Notes: generated by a model not told the origin, from the sequence alone. 64,000 nucleotides of DNA from Corynebacterium lizhenjunii (GCF_011038655.2 NZ_CP064954.1:2294001-2358000); one strand, 5' to 3'. Positions 17,701-26,155 are shown, counted from the first letter of the stretch. Translations and numbers: made by a program.

Positions 17701-18893
17701 TTGATCAGGCGACCCAGGGAACCTTCAGGAACGCGGACGGTGTAGCGACCTTCAGCATCCGTGTAGGCGTAACGGGTGTAGGCAATGTACTCCGGGTGAT
17801 CCGTGAGCAACCGCTTAGCTGCAGCCGCCTGCTCAGCCTTATCCAGGTTTGCCACCTGAGCTTCGTAGGCAGAGTAGCCTTCCGCAGTCAGCTGGGAGAC
17901 GACCACGCGGTAGCCAGCAGCTGCGGGGTCCTTGGAGTTGTTGTTAGGGCCAGTAGCACTATTGGCATAGTCACCAGCACCGGTTTCCAGCCACACGCGA
18001 CCGGAGATGGACTGCTTGTCAGCTTCAGTAAAGCCAATCAGGCCGGCAGGACCCGACAGCGGTCCAACTTCGTCTTCTTCCCACTCGGACTCAGGACGGG
18101 TCATGTAATCGCCCGGCTTTTCACTGAGCAAGACACCAACCTTTTGCATGTTGGCGCCGATCAGCGGGAACTGCCCCAGGTTAGAGCCAGTAACGGAGTT
18201 AACCCAGGAACCTGGGTAGAAGCCACCGTTTTGGCGCAGCATGGTCACCGTGTTGCCAGAATTAGGATCCTCGTAATCCTGGATCCACAGACGGTAGTAC
18301 TGGCCCGAAGTTGCGCGGTAGACATGTTCCTTGCCCTTAAGGTCGGTCCAGCCGCGGCCGACAACCTTACCCCCTTCATCCGTGGCAATTTCACCGTCGA
18401 TGTCATAGCGAAGATCGAAGGCGAAGTCACCGCCGCGGATGTTGTCACCGTTGACATCAACTGTTGACTGGGTCTTCGTGGAGTAGACCGGAGAAACCGC
18501 ACCGTCAGTGTCCATCCACTGCATGTAGACCACAGTGCCGTCCGGAACCGGGATATTTCCGGAAGCAAAGGATTGCGGGTTGCCCTCACGGTTAGCTACC
18601 AGCGCAACACCCGAAAGAGTCTGTGCAGCGTTGGTGGCGTCCGTAGCACTATCAATACGGCCATTGGCTACAGCGTCAGCCTCGATGACACGAACGCCCT
18701 GAGACGCAGCCGGAGTGGCGGCATCGTTAGCAGCAGCGGCATCGTCAGCAGTCTGGGCCAAGGCGGCAGCAGACAGGGACGGAGCGACGACCGGCTGCAC
18801 GAAAGGTGTAACCAGCGCCATGGACAGAGCCGCAGCTGCAATGGTGGTGCCGCGACGGCGACCAGCTGCAGACTTAGCAGTCCGATTAATCAT
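14787..18893 (-). CDS. repeat-containing surface protein with two-helix C-terminal anchor (paralogue B)
   Basis: The 1368-residue product parallels surface protein A: signal peptide (RRRGTTIAAAALSMALVTPF, then AAALAQ), an adhesin-like N-terminal region to about 640, one Rib-like unit (DPQPKDQTVKVGETPDARDN), then five tandem units of about 75-87 residues with TTPGTEVKLPNTGG, GPGTATLGEDGTITVTPNE and DKIVVTVKDKDG. A Ser-Asn-Gly-rich spacer precedes the same two-helix anchor as paralogue A (ARCIPAGLAVGLPLLLLIP ... LLALGWLIDSC). No LPxTG is present. The ATG has GAGAGGAC upstream. Both genes run in the same direction with separate promoters and terminators, so they arose by duplication and diverged in the repeat type they carry. 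Confidence 0.9.
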   Translation of the reverse strand: MINRTAKSAAGRRRGTTIAAAALSMALVTPFVQPVVAPSLSAAALAQTADDAAAANDAATPAASQGVRVIEADAVANGRIDSATDATNAAQTLSGVALVANREGNPQSFASGNIPVPDGTVVYMQWMDTDGAVSPVYSTKTQSTVDVNGDNIRGGDFAFDLRYDIDGEIATDEGGKVVGRGWTDLKGKEHVYRATSGQYYRLWIQDYEDPNSGNTVTMLRQNGGFYPGSWVNSVTGSNLGQFPLIGANMQKVGVLLSEKPGDYMTRPESEWEEDEVGPLSGPAGLIGFTEADKQSISGRVWLETGAGDYANSATGPNNNSKDPAAAGYRVVVSQLTAEGYSAYEAQVANLDKAEQAAAAKRLLTDHPEYIAYTRYAYTDAEGRYTVRVPEGSLGRLINTDRGFYMFVQDPEGKTVHSYNSWVNPVFGNTSHNTWAPQTAPAKGGFGNTYNKNFAVVPNTQVDLDILKYNTTDTPAFIGDTAEIALEGVTLSPLQNKIVWVVNGDLNNPIKTCDNLTSLNQAKDCTLELDQETYPLNDGDVVTAILYAGDNAVSSDSMIIKRYPEPKYAETETGKDGASSEEPTFEQKTAEKKRDGSIEVSTTAVELPENVEARFELGEGAPEGASVDPETGVVTLTNPKGKKDDIIDVPLKVTYTEKLVDANGKAINDPATGQQREITSTVDAVASFKLTEDGQSDADRYDPQPKDQTVKVGETPDARDNIVDFGELPEGTKAEYFEAPKTDEPGEQNVTVVVTYPDGSEDTVTAKVNVTEQPNWDDDSTTPGTEVKLPNTGGAVSGDETIEVSGPGTATLGEDGTITVTPNEDAKPGDKIVVTVKDKDGKEIDKVEVTIDEAPSAAESPAWDDDSTTPGTEVKLPNTGGAVSGDETIEVSGPGTATLGEDGTITVTPNEDAKPGDEIVVTVKDKDGKEIDKVEVTIDEAPSAAESPAWDDDSTTPGTEVKLPNTGGAVSGDETIEVSGPGTATLGEDGTITVTPNENAKPGDKIVVTVKDKDGKEIDKVEVTIDEAPSAAESPAWDDASTTPGKEVKVPNTGGELTGGETVSVEGPGTATLGEDGTITVTPNEDAKPGDEIVVTVTDKDGNVIDTVTVTIAENPKWDDASTTPGKEVKVPNTGGKLTGGETVSVEGPGTATLGEDGTITVTPNENAKPGDEIVVTVTDKDGNVIDTVKVTIKEPSTGGSSNGNGSSNNNGASSNNDGSSNNNGASSNNNGSAILDGLSSNSGNVDLARCIPAGLAVGLPLLLLIPVGLAGQVNVPGLEPMKAQLGTEINRINDQIAKANVQLQRQLGLYNPALANQVNGINAQLGKFGQDAGRVVGGVALVAAGLLALGWLIDSCTPGTGSSNGSSR
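15791..16573 (-). repeat. three 261-bp tandem units in surface protein B
   Basis: The block starting CCGGGGACTC recurs at 15791, 16052 and 16313, exactly 261 bases (87 codons) apart, with only scattered base changes. Two more diverged units follow on the C-terminal side (15310-15790). Confidence 0.85.
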
Positions 18894-19235
18894 TCCTAAG
18901 ATGTCCTCTCAACTTGCAGGAGTTCTATTGGTTCTGGCGTGCCGGGCGGCGATGGATCACTGCCGAGCATGCCCGAACACTTGACAACCACGTTACAGGA
19001 ATGACTAAACAAATGAGAATTTTCTAAGAGTGCATACAGGCAATAATCAGATAGTTCACCGCTAATAGGACCTAAGCCGCTGGTCGAGGCAGTTTTTTAG
19101 GGCGATCGTGAATCTTGACACACCTGCACTTGTAAACCCTTTTCAGGTCTACTCAAATAGGCAAACAAGTCCGTACGGACACTCAGGCAAAATACTGCAT
19201 GTCCAGCAGTTATATATACTTCTCACCCAACAGAA
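18894..19235. promoter_or_regulatory. upstream region of surface protein B, with a 12-bp palindrome
   Basis: No gene is seen in this A+T-richer stretch, which must hold the promoter of surface protein B on the minus strand. GTCCGTACGGAC at 19169-19180 is a perfect palindrome and a possible operator, about 280 bases upstream of the start codon. Confidence 0.4.
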
Positions 19236-19266
19236 AAGGTCCAGCGCACCAATCGCACTGGACCTT
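19236..19266 (-). terminator. terminator of purA
   Basis: AAGGTCCAG pairs with CTGGACCTT around an inner TGCG stem. On the minus strand it is followed by TTTTCTG, 20 bases after the purA stop. Confidence 0.85.
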
Positions 19267-19285
19267 AAGGAGTTGCTAAGAAGAG

Positions 19286-20581
19286 CTAGGCGTCGCCCTC
19301 CAAGACGTCATGCCGGACAATCGTCTGATCCCGGCCCGGACCAACACCAATGTAGGAAATACGGCAGCCAGACAGCTCCTCCAAACGCAGAACATAGTCC
19401 TGCGCAAGCTGCGGCAACTCCTCAAAGGTGGTGCAGCCCGTAATGTCCTCCTCCCACGCCGGCATGGTCTCATAAATCGGCGTCGCGTGGTGGAACTCGG
19501 ACTGCGTCAGCGGCATCTCATCATGGCGCACACCGTCGACGTCATAGGCCACACAAATAGGAATCTCCCCAATACCTGTCAGCACATCCAGCTTGGTCAG
19601 GAAATAATCCGTAAAGCCATTCACGCGCGTGGCATAGCGCGCCACCACCGCGTCATACCAGCCACAACGGCGCTTGCGGCCAGTGTTCACGCCAATCTCC
19701 CCGCCGGTAGTCTGCAGGTACTCGCCCCATTTATCATCCAGCTCCGTGGGGAACGGCCCCGCACCCACGCGGGTGGTATAAGCCTTGATGATGCCCAGGG
19801 CGTGCGTAATGCGCGTAGGCCCAATGCCAGAGCCTACCGATGCCCCACCAGCCGAAGGGTTCGATGAGGTCACGAAGGGGTACGTGCCATGGTCCACGTC
19901 CAACATGGTGGCCTGGCCGCCCTCCATCAGCACATGCTTGCCGGCATCCAGGGCATTATTAAGCTCCAAAGTGGCATCAATGACCATCGGCCGCAACCGG
20001 TCCGCATACCCCAAGAAGTACTGCACCATCCGCTCGACCTCTATGGCCCTGCGGTTGTACATCTTGACCAACATCTGGTTCTTAATATCCAGCGCAGAGG
20101 TGATCTTCTGGCGCAAAATCGACTCATCAAACACATCCTGCACCCGGATGCCAATACGCGCCACCTTATCCGCATACGTCGGACCAATCCCGCGCCCCGT
20201 GGTACCAATAGCGCGCTTGCCCAAGAAACGCTCCTGCACCCGGTCCAGCGTCTGATGGTACGGCGCCACCAAGTGCGCATTAGCAGAAATTTTCAACCGC
20301 GAAGCATCCGCCCCACGCGCCTGCAAACCATCAATCTCCTCAAACAAGGCCTCCAGATTAATCACCGTACCGTTGCCCAGCACCGGCACCGCATTCTCCG
20401 ACAAAATGCCCGCAGGCAGAAGCTTCAACTCATACTTCTGCCCACCAACCACCACAGTGTGGCCAGCATTATTACCACCATTGGGCTTGACCACGTAATC
20501 CACGCGCCCGCCCAAAATGTCCGTGGCCTTGCCCTTACCTTCATCGCCCCACTGGGCACCGACAATCACAATAGCTGCCAT
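19286..20581 (-). CDS. purA: adenylosuccinate synthetase
   Basis: PurA joins IMP and aspartate using GTP, the first committed step to AMP. The 431-residue length is normal. Motifs in order: [15 protein letters not shown] (GTP loop with catalytic Asp), [11 protein letters not shown] (catalytic His), [36 protein letters not shown] and [13 protein letters not shown], then [10 protein letters not shown] for guanine contact. The ATG follows a short A+T-rich gap. It is a single-gene unit with its own terminator. Confidence 0.97.
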   Translation of the reverse strand: MAAIVIVGAQWGDEGKGKATDILGGRVDYVVKPNGGNNAGHTVVVGGQKYELKLLPAGILSENAVPVLGNGTVINLEALFEEIDGLQARGADASRLKISANAHLVAPYHQTLDRVQERFLGKRAIGTTGRGIGPTYADKVARIGIRVQDVFDESILRQKITSALDIKNQMLVKMYNRRAIEVERMVQYFLGYADRLRPMVIDATLELNNALDAGKHVLMEGGQATMLDVDHGTYPFVTSSNPSAGGASVGSGIGPTRITHALGIIKAYTTRVGAGPFPTELDDKWGEYLQTTGGEIGVNTGRKRRCGWYDAVVARYATRVNGFTDYFLTKLDVLTGIGEIPICVAYDVDGVRHDEMPLTQSEFHHATPIYETMPAWEEDITGCTTFEELPQLAQDYVLRLEELSGCRISYIGVGPGRDQTIVRHDVLEGDA

Positions 20582-20703
20582 CGGTTCAAGTCACTTCCTC
20601 AAGTCTGAAGTCAAATACCCATTCACAATACCCGTCCACAGCCTCCCACCCACAGGAAACACCGCCACAACGGCGCAGAAACTTCAGCAAAGGGTGAGGT
20701 GGC

Positions 20704-20716
20704 GGGGGCATCGGCA
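20704..20716 (+). repeat. dispersed motif at the gltS stop codon
   Basis: The full form GGGGGCATCGGCAAGCT runs to 20720, and its CTAA end supplies the TAG stop of gltS (20719-20721). Confidence 0.85.
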
Positions 20717-20718
20717 AG

Positions 20719-21939
20719 CTAAGCAAAGTTCAAAAAGCCCAAGATAATAAACAAATTGGTGAAGTCAATAAACATCCCGCCCACAATCGGCACCACAAAA
20801 AACGCCAACGGCGAAGGCCTAAACTTCGCCGTCACCGACTCCATATTCGCCATACCATTAGGCGTAGCGCCCATACCAAAACCCACCTGGCCAGCCGTGA
20901 GCACCGCGGCATCATAATTGCTACCCATCACGCGGAACGTAACAAAATACCCCCACAGAGCCATCAGCACCACCTGGCCCACCAGCAGCACCAACAAAGG
21001 CACCGCCAGCTCCGCAAGCTCCCACAGGCGCACATTCATCAACGCCATAGCCAAGAAGATATTCAGGCCCACGTTGCCCACAATCTCCACCTCCTGCGTG
21101 GGCACCAACTCCTGATACTCCGGCTGCTCATACTTATCATTGAGGTAGCGAAACGCGATAGCCACCAACATGGTGCCCAAATACAGCGGGAAAGCAGCCT
21201 TATCCGTAAACGACGACACCCAGGCATTCAAGGCATCCGTGATGAAAGAGCCAATGAACATGGCCAACAGAATCATCACAAACGCGTGCAGAATCCGGTC
21301 CTGGCGCAGGCGACGCTGGGAATGGGCCAAGATGGAGGCGTCGATGTGGACCTCCTCACTGGCCTGGTGGTGCAGGTTGCGCTTAAGAATGAGCCGGTTA
21401 GCCAGCGGGCCGCCCATAAGAGAACCGGCCACCAAGCCAAACGTAGCGGCAGTGTAAGCCACCGTTTGCGCGCCAGTGACGCCGAAATCCTCCACCAACG
21501 GGGCAATAGCACCCGAGACCCCGTGGCCGCCCGTCATCGACACCGAACCCGTCATCAGAGCCAAATCCTTACTCACGCCCACCAACGGGGCCAACAAAAC
21601 CGCGACCAGGTCCTGGAAGAAACACAACACCGTAGACAGAATTAGGAAGACCATTACCTTCGGGCCGGCAGCCTTGAGCACCTTAAACGACGCCCCATAG
21701 CCGACGGAGGTAAAGAACATGACCATGAAGAAACTCTGCAAAGTGACGTCGAACTGGACATCCAGAACCTCCGTCTGGCGCAGGGCGAGATTGATGAGGG
21801 CAAACAGAAAACCGCCAATCACCGGCGAAGGGATGGCGAAGCGCTCGAAGAAACGCACGCGGCGGCGAAGCCACGCGCCGGTAAGCAGGACGACCACCGC
21901 AAAGCCGGCGGACTGGATAAGATTGAGCTCTAGAGTCAC
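20719..21939 (-). CDS. gltS: sodium/glutamate symporter GltS
   Basis: The 406-residue membrane protein is a GltS-type Na+-coupled glutamate importer. It has about ten helices and the two inverted family motifs: SVSMTGGHGVSGAIAP in the first half and GFGMGATPNGMANM in the second, which form the opposed re-entrant loops. The GTG at 21939 (VTLELNLIQSAG) is chosen because AGGA sits upstream and the hydrophobic core begins at once; a start at 21999 would add an unrelated His-Gln-Thr-rich leader. It is divergent from the next gene. Its stop codon falls inside a dispersed-motif copy. Confidence 0.92.
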   Translation of the reverse strand: MTLELNLIQSAGFAVVVLLTGAWLRRRVRFFERFAIPSPVIGGFLFALINLALRQTEVLDVQFDVTLQSFFMVMFFTSVGYGASFKVLKAAGPKVMVFLILSTVLCFFQDLVAVLLAPLVGVSKDLALMTGSVSMTGGHGVSGAIAPLVEDFGVTGAQTVAYTAATFGLVAGSLMGGPLANRLILKRNLHHQASEEVHIDASILAHSQRRLRQDRILHAFVMILLAMFIGSFITDALNAWVSSFTDKAAFPLYLGTMLVAIAFRYLNDKYEQPEYQELVPTQEVEIVGNVGLNIFLAMALMNVRLWELAELAVPLLVLLVGQVVLMALWGYFVTFRVMGSNYDAAVLTAGQVGFGMGATPNGMANMESVTAKFRPSPLAFFVVPIVGGMFIDFTNLFIILGFLNFA

Positions 21940-22034
21940 GGGAGGGGTCCTTGTCTGATGGGGTGATGTCTGGTGGGGTGATTGCCGGGCGCTGTGCAAA
22001 AGCGCTTCATTTAATCACACCTAGCGGCGGGCGG

Positions 22035-22040
22035 TACAGT
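22035..22040 (+). promoter_or_regulatory. -10 element TACAGT, leaderless start
   Basis: TACAGT lies 7 bases before the ATG at 22048, with no ribosome site between, so the mRNA is probably leaderless. Confidence 0.4.
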
Positions 22041-22047
22041 GACGGGC

Positions 22048-22959
22048 ATGAAGTACCTTGTGCTGCGGTGTGGTTCCGCATGGGCGCCGAGTAGTGAAAT
22101 GTTGGCCAAGTTGGGCTCGGTGCAGATGCACGAGGTGGGGGCGGTACCCAGCCGGCAAGAGCTGCGAGTACTCGATGCCGCCGCCCGGGAAATCCTGCCT
22201 GTTGACCCCACGCCGTCGCTGGATGAAATTGCCGCGCGCCCGGACGTGGCGCACTTGGGGGCGCCGGGGTTTGCCCCGCAGCCGGTGCCGGAGCCGTTGC
22301 GCGTGGTGATCTGCGGCAACGATGCCGCCCTCTCCGCCGTACTCACCCGCGCCATGCGGGCAGATTACCTGTGGGTGGAGTTCGCATTTGTGCCCTCCGG
22401 CGAGTCTACTGCGGCACAGAACTGGGGGCTTCCTACCGATGCCGCCGAGGCCTGGGCGTTAGCCGTCGCAGGCCAGGTGCGCCCTGCCCCACTGATTCGC
22501 AACGATGCCGGCCAAGCCGTCGCAGGCTCCGCCACCATCACGCAGTGGGAAGACGAAGCCGGCCACACCGGCGAAATCACCGGCGAAGTAATCGTAGACT
22601 CCACCGTCCTCTTGCGCCACGGTAAAGGCTCTGGCGCCCCTAGCGTCCGCAGCGGCGAGCCTACGTACGGCGCCAAATTGGTGCCCATGCTTGACGCCCC
22701 CGGGATAGTAGCCGCCCGCGCTACCGGCCCGATATTCGGCACTCCCCCGCCACCGCGCGGACTGCGTGCCAAACTCCAGGCCCGCATGCGCCCAGTGCGG
22801 CCGGGTGCGCTTGACGATGCCTCGGTGCTCACCGGGCGAGCCGTCCAAGCCGGCGGGCCAGCGCTGCGCGTCGTGGTCGATGGCGTCTCCAGCAAGCGCG
22901 CCGTCAAGCGGGTGACCTTCTACCGGCATCTACGGGACTTACAAGTCGTGCGGCCATAG
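22048..22959 (+). CDS. conserved-looking protein of unknown function, about 303 aa
   Basis: I do not recognise a family with certainty. The product is soluble with alternating strands and helices: an N-terminal domain (KYLVLRCGSAWAPSSEMLAKLG), then PEPLRVVICGNDAALSAVLTRAMRADYLWVEFAFVP, which is reminiscent of the start of diacylglycerol/lipid-kinase folds (VxxxGGDGT), although the GGDG motif is absent. The C-terminal third carries LRVVVDGVSSKRAVKRVTFYRHLRDLQVV, like the final strands of that fold. The TAG stop is part of the first unit of the following tandem array. Start chosen from the leaderless promoter. Confidence 0.7.
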   Translation: MKYLVLRCGSAWAPSSEMLAKLGSVQMHEVGAVPSRQELRVLDAAAREILPVDPTPSLDEIAARPDVAHLGAPGFAPQPVPEPLRVVICGNDAALSAVLTRAMRADYLWVEFAFVPSGESTAAQNWGLPTDAAEAWALAVAGQVRPAPLIRNDAGQAVAGSATITQWEDEAGHTGEITGEVIVDSTVLLRHGKGSGAPSVRSGEPTYGAKLVPMLDAPGIVAARATGPIFGTPPPPRGLRAKLQARMRPVRPGALDDASVLTGRAVQAGGPALRVVVDGVSSKRAVKRVTFYRHLRDLQVVRP

Positions 22960-23166
22960 CCCGCCACCGCACGACATAGCCCGCCGCCCGGTCATAGCCC
23001 GCCACCGCGCGGTCATTCCCTGCGCCGCCCGGTCATAGCCCGCCACCGCACGACATAGCCTGCTGCCGCGCGGTCGTAGCCCGCCACCGCACGACATAGC
23101 CCGCTGCCGCCCGGTCATAGCCCGCCACCGCACGACATAGCCTGCTGCCGCGCGGTCGTAGCCTTG
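22955..23166. repeat. tandem array, about ten 20-21-bp units
   Basis: Units alternate between CATAGCCCGCCACCGCACGA and variants such as CATAGCCTGCTGCCGCGCGG. The first unit provides the stop codon of the upstream gene. The rest of the 380-base gap up to 23338 holds the promoter elements of the HNH gene and no other gene. Confidence 0.85.
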
Positions 23167-23223
23167 ATGGGGACGTTATGTCACCAATTTTGCTCTATAT
23201 TTAATGGGCCTGCTGCGCGAAAG

Positions 23224-23284
23224 TTATCCACAGGTCCGTGACGAAATGCCTACTCTAGTGTGCAACCAGGCTAAGTTATCCACA
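23224..23284 (+). promoter_or_regulatory. two DnaA-box-like sites upstream of DUF222-HNH gene 1
   Basis: TTATCCACA, the consensus DnaA box, occurs at 23224-23232 and 23276-23284, both followed by GG. Relative to the start codon at 23339 they begin at -115 and -63. The 56-kb paralogue has a similar pair. Confidence 0.6.
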
Positions 23285-23301
23285 GGTTGGGAAAACTCTC
23301 C

Positions 23302-23331
23302 TTGCGGGCCTTGACACCACGCGTTTAGCGT
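23302..23331 (+). promoter_or_regulatory. promoter of DUF222-HNH gene 1, leaderless
   Basis: TTGCGG (23302-23307), an 18-base spacer and TAGCGT (23326-23331), 7 bases before the ATG. The same TAGCGT stands before the paralogue at 56 kb. Confidence 0.5.
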
Positions 23332-23338
23332 AAGCGGC

Positions 23339-24592
23339 ATGAACCTCGATACTTTCCTTGCCGCACACGGCACCGCGATAGACCACCTCGCGCTAGCCGC
23401 AGGGTGCAGCGCTGCGGACCTTGCTGCCCGCGGCGCCTCCCCGCAGGCAGCAAGCCACATCGAGCACCTCTACGGCGTCTACTACACCGGCACCAGTTTT
23501 ACCGGACGACGCAGGCGCTCGATTACCGCAGCCCGCACCCAAGGCCACGGCCTGTTCGAGCTGATGCTGATCGAAGACTACGTCGCTAAAGTCGGCACCA
23601 CCAAGCGCGAACAGCGCAGCTGGCTACTACGCGAAGAACTCTGCGCAACCCCTTCGGCCAAGATTGACAAGGTTGCCAAGAAACGCTTAGCCACCTGGCG
23701 TAAACCACGCGCCCAACCGCAACCTAAAGCCACCTTAACCCGGCATGCCAACGGCAACGCCACACTGACTATCACTGGTAGGGACGTGGAGTTTACAGAG
23801 GTCTTTAACAGCATCGACCAAAACAGCCCCGACCAGAGCTTCCTCGACCTAACCCGCGGCAAAGGCGGGCTGTCCCAGACCCACTACCACGCCCAGGTGG
23901 TAGTCCAACTCGATGACTTCGCCGCCTTGCACGGGCGCGCCCAGGCCGCAGCCTGCACCGCCGCCAACGAAAGCGCTGGCGCCACCAGCGAAAGCACCGG
24001 CGCTCCTGGCGCTGTTAGAAGCGTCCATGCAAACGCCACAGATGCGGCCGGTGTTGATGCCTTCCCCGGCGCTGGCGAAGGCGCTTGCGCTCCCGGCGCT
24101 GATGTCGGCGCCGATGCTGGCGCGGGTGGTTATGCGGCGGAGGGTAATCCTTCGGATGCTGATGTTATCGTGCGCGCGACCAACGGGGTGCGTATGAGTG
24201 GCGCGGAGCTGCTTCAGCGGGTCTTTCTCGACCGTGGGATGATAGCCCTTGTCAGCCGCGAGCATGGCCCGTTGGACTTGTACCGCTTTGAGCGCTTTGC
24301 TTCTGATAAGCAGCGTGCCTTGTTAGCCGCTGAGGGTCCGGGCTGTAATTGGCTGCACTGTAATGTCGCGTTTGATAAGTGCCAGATTCACCACCTGACC
24401 CCGTGGGTTGCTGGTGGGCAGACGAACATCAGGAATTTGGCGGTGTTGTGTGAATACCACAATGGAGTCAATGAGGACAGTCCTCCCGGTGGGATCCCGC
24501 AAAGTCGCGGGCGGATGGTGCGCGTTAAAGGCCGGGTGGCTTGGCAAGGCCCCGGCGGCGGGCCACCGGTACCCACCAGCCCCACCAACTAA
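23339..24592 (+). CDS. DUF222/HNH endonuclease-domain protein (paralogue 1)
   Basis: The 417-residue product has an N-terminal DUF222-like helical region and a C-terminal HNH nuclease domain, as in the actinobacterial 13E12-type proteins. The HNH core is CNWLHCNVAFDKCQIHHLTPWVAGGQTNIRNLAVLCEYHN, with the Zn-ligand Cys pairs and the HH catalytic pair, followed by PPGGIPQSRGRM. An Ala-Gly-Thr-rich insertion at about residues 203-275 is absent from paralogue 2. The cellular role of these nucleases is unknown; they are often repeated within genomes. It shares upstream DnaA-box pairs and the -10 sequence with paralogue 2 (56088). Confidence 0.85.
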   Translation: MNLDTFLAAHGTAIDHLALAAGCSAADLAARGASPQAASHIEHLYGVYYTGTSFTGRRRRSITAARTQGHGLFELMLIEDYVAKVGTTKREQRSWLLREELCATPSAKIDKVAKKRLATWRKPRAQPQPKATLTRHANGNATLTITGRDVEFTEVFNSIDQNSPDQSFLDLTRGKGGLSQTHYHAQVVVQLDDFAALHGRAQAAACTAANESAGATSESTGAPGAVRSVHANATDAAGVDAFPGAGEGACAPGADVGADAGAGGYAAEGNPSDADVIVRATNGVRMSGAELLQRVFLDRGMIALVSREHGPLDLYRFERFASDKQRALLAAEGPGCNWLHCNVAFDKCQIHHLTPWVAGGQTNIRNLAVLCEYHNGVNEDSPPGGIPQSRGRMVRVKGRVAWQGPGGGPPVPTSPTN

Positions 24593-24802
24593 CCCGCCCC
24601 GCACACAGCGCAGGCGCCCAGGAAGCGCAACAGCCCCACGGCAACCAGAAATGGACCGCCGGAGGGGCTACAAGCGCGGCGGCTATGAGGCGGTAGCAGG
24701 GCCCGCAGGTGGGGCGGGGAGACGGTGAGGCGGTCTGGCCGGAGGCGGTGAGGCGGGGAGACGGAGAGTCGGTCTGGAGGGAGGCGGAGGGGCATCGGCA
24801 GA
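24593..24802. repeat. G-rich imperfect repeats between convergent genes
   Basis: Blocks such as GAGGCGGTCTGG and GGCGGGGAGACGG repeat two or three times, ending in a GGGGCATCGGCA copy (24789-24800). The CTAG next to that copy gives the stop of the following minus-strand gene. No gene is seen. Confidence 0.5.
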
Positions 24803-26122
24803 CTAGCGGAGATCGCGGGGCAACTCCGGCGGGTAAGCCGGGTGCTTGGACGTCGGGGCCAAGGCGGCGACGGCGGACTCGCGGGACATCCCGCACACCA
24901 TGAGCAAATCGACCACGATGGAGCGGGTCTGAGCCAAGATGGCATACGCAGACAGCAGATGATCCTCCTCGACAACCGACATCTGCGCGCGGGCACCCAC
25001 CACGCGCAGGCGGGCGACCAGCTCCGGAATCTCCTCCGCCTCAGAAAGGCGCTTGGCCTTCGCAGAGCGGGAATACATTTGGGACAGGGTGTGGCAGACA
25101 TCGGCAAGCTCCTCGATGAGCTCCAACTGCGTGGCCGACACGTGGTCACGGTCCTCCACCAACACCAGTGCCCTGCGCGCCAACACACGCACGCCGCGTA
25201 CCGCATTATCCACCGGGGCCAGAGTTCGCTCCAGAGAACGAATACTGCGCATAGAACCCCACAACAGCGGATTGACCTGCGCGGTCTCCTTGCCGGACTT
25301 CGCCGCAGCCAGCAGTGCATTGATATCAGCCTGGGAGCCGCGCACAGCCTCGCGGGCGTCGCGGATAACCTGGGGATCGCGCTCGCGGAGGCCGGAGGCG
25401 ACATCGGAAAGCACGGACGAAGCCAGGCCCAGGACCTTAGAAATCTCGCGGCGGCCGGCAGAAAGCGGCGAAGACGGGATGAGCGCAATCATGCCAATAC
25501 CAATAACCGCGCCGATAATCGCGTCCAACGCACGGCTGAGGCCGCCCATCTCCGCCGGGGGCAGGATGGTAGAAATCAAGATGGCGCCGATGGTGATTTG
25601 GTTGCTGACCAGCTGGGAACTAGTCATAAAAGAGGAAATCAGCAGCGACAGCCCGATGATGATGGTCATGTGGATGGCGCCGGTGCCCAGGGTATCGACT
25701 AAAAAGGTGCCCACTACCACTCCGACGATGCCCCCGAGCGAAAGCTCCAGCGCCCTCTGCAGGCGGTCACTGCCGCTGAGGCCCAAAATGATGACCACGG
25801 ACATTGGCGCAAAGAAGGGCTGGGCGTGGCCGAAGATCTCATGCGCGACGTAAAAGGCCAGGCCGGCACCGAGGGTGGCCTGCAGAATGTAGACCAGCCG
25901 GGAGCGCACGCGGCCGAGGCGGGCCTTGAGGGACTTGTCCACGTGACGGAGTTGCTCCGCGGTGGTCATGCGCACCCGCGCGGTGGCCGTGGTGGCGGCC
26001 GGGTGGGTGGCTCGGGCGTTGTCGGCGGGGTTGGGTTGCTGGGCAGAGCCGGGAGCCGGGGCAGGAACTGAGGCGGCATCGGCAGGACGGGCTGCGGGGT
26101 CGGGGATGGGATTGTGGGTCAT
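24803..26122 (-). CDS. FUSC-family membrane protein (putative efflux)
   Basis: The 439-residue product begins with an Ala-Pro-rich cytoplasmic tail (residues 1-45), followed by about six membrane helices (residues 75-205: LVYILQATLGAGLAFYVAHEIF, PFFAPMSVVIIL, LELSLGGIVGVVVGTFLV, MTIIIGLSLLISSF, IGAVIGIGMIALIP). A long soluble helical region follows. This is half of the fusaric-acid-resistance (FUSC) arrangement, a family linked to aromatic-acid efflux; the substrate here is unknown. The ATG at 26122 has GGGAGG upstream. The TAG stop lies beside a dispersed-motif copy, and two more copies fall in the gene (25100 as LADV, 26076 as PADAA). Confidence 0.75.
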   Translation of the reverse strand: MTHNPIPDPAARPADAASVPAPAPGSAQQPNPADNARATHPAATTATARVRMTTAEQLRHVDKSLKARLGRVRSRLVYILQATLGAGLAFYVAHEIFGHAQPFFAPMSVVIILGLSGSDRLQRALELSLGGIVGVVVGTFLVDTLGTGAIHMTIIIGLSLLISSFMTSSQLVSNQITIGAILISTILPPAEMGGLSRALDAIIGAVIGIGMIALIPSSPLSAGRREISKVLGLASSVLSDVASGLRERDPQVIRDAREAVRGSQADINALLAAAKSGKETAQVNPLLWGSMRSIRSLERTLAPVDNAVRGVRVLARRALVLVEDRDHVSATQLELIEELADVCHTLSQMYSRSAKAKRLSEAEEIPELVARLRVVGARAQMSVVEEDHLLSAYAILAQTRSIVVDLLMVCGMSRESAVAALAPTSKHPAYPPELPRDLR

Positions 26123-26155
26123 GATGCCTCCCAACATATCGCAAGACAAGAAGAA

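Noticed and set aside
22955..23166. CRISPR array
   Set aside because: Units are contiguous 20-mers without unique spacers, and no cas genes are present. No CRISPR array was seen in the window.
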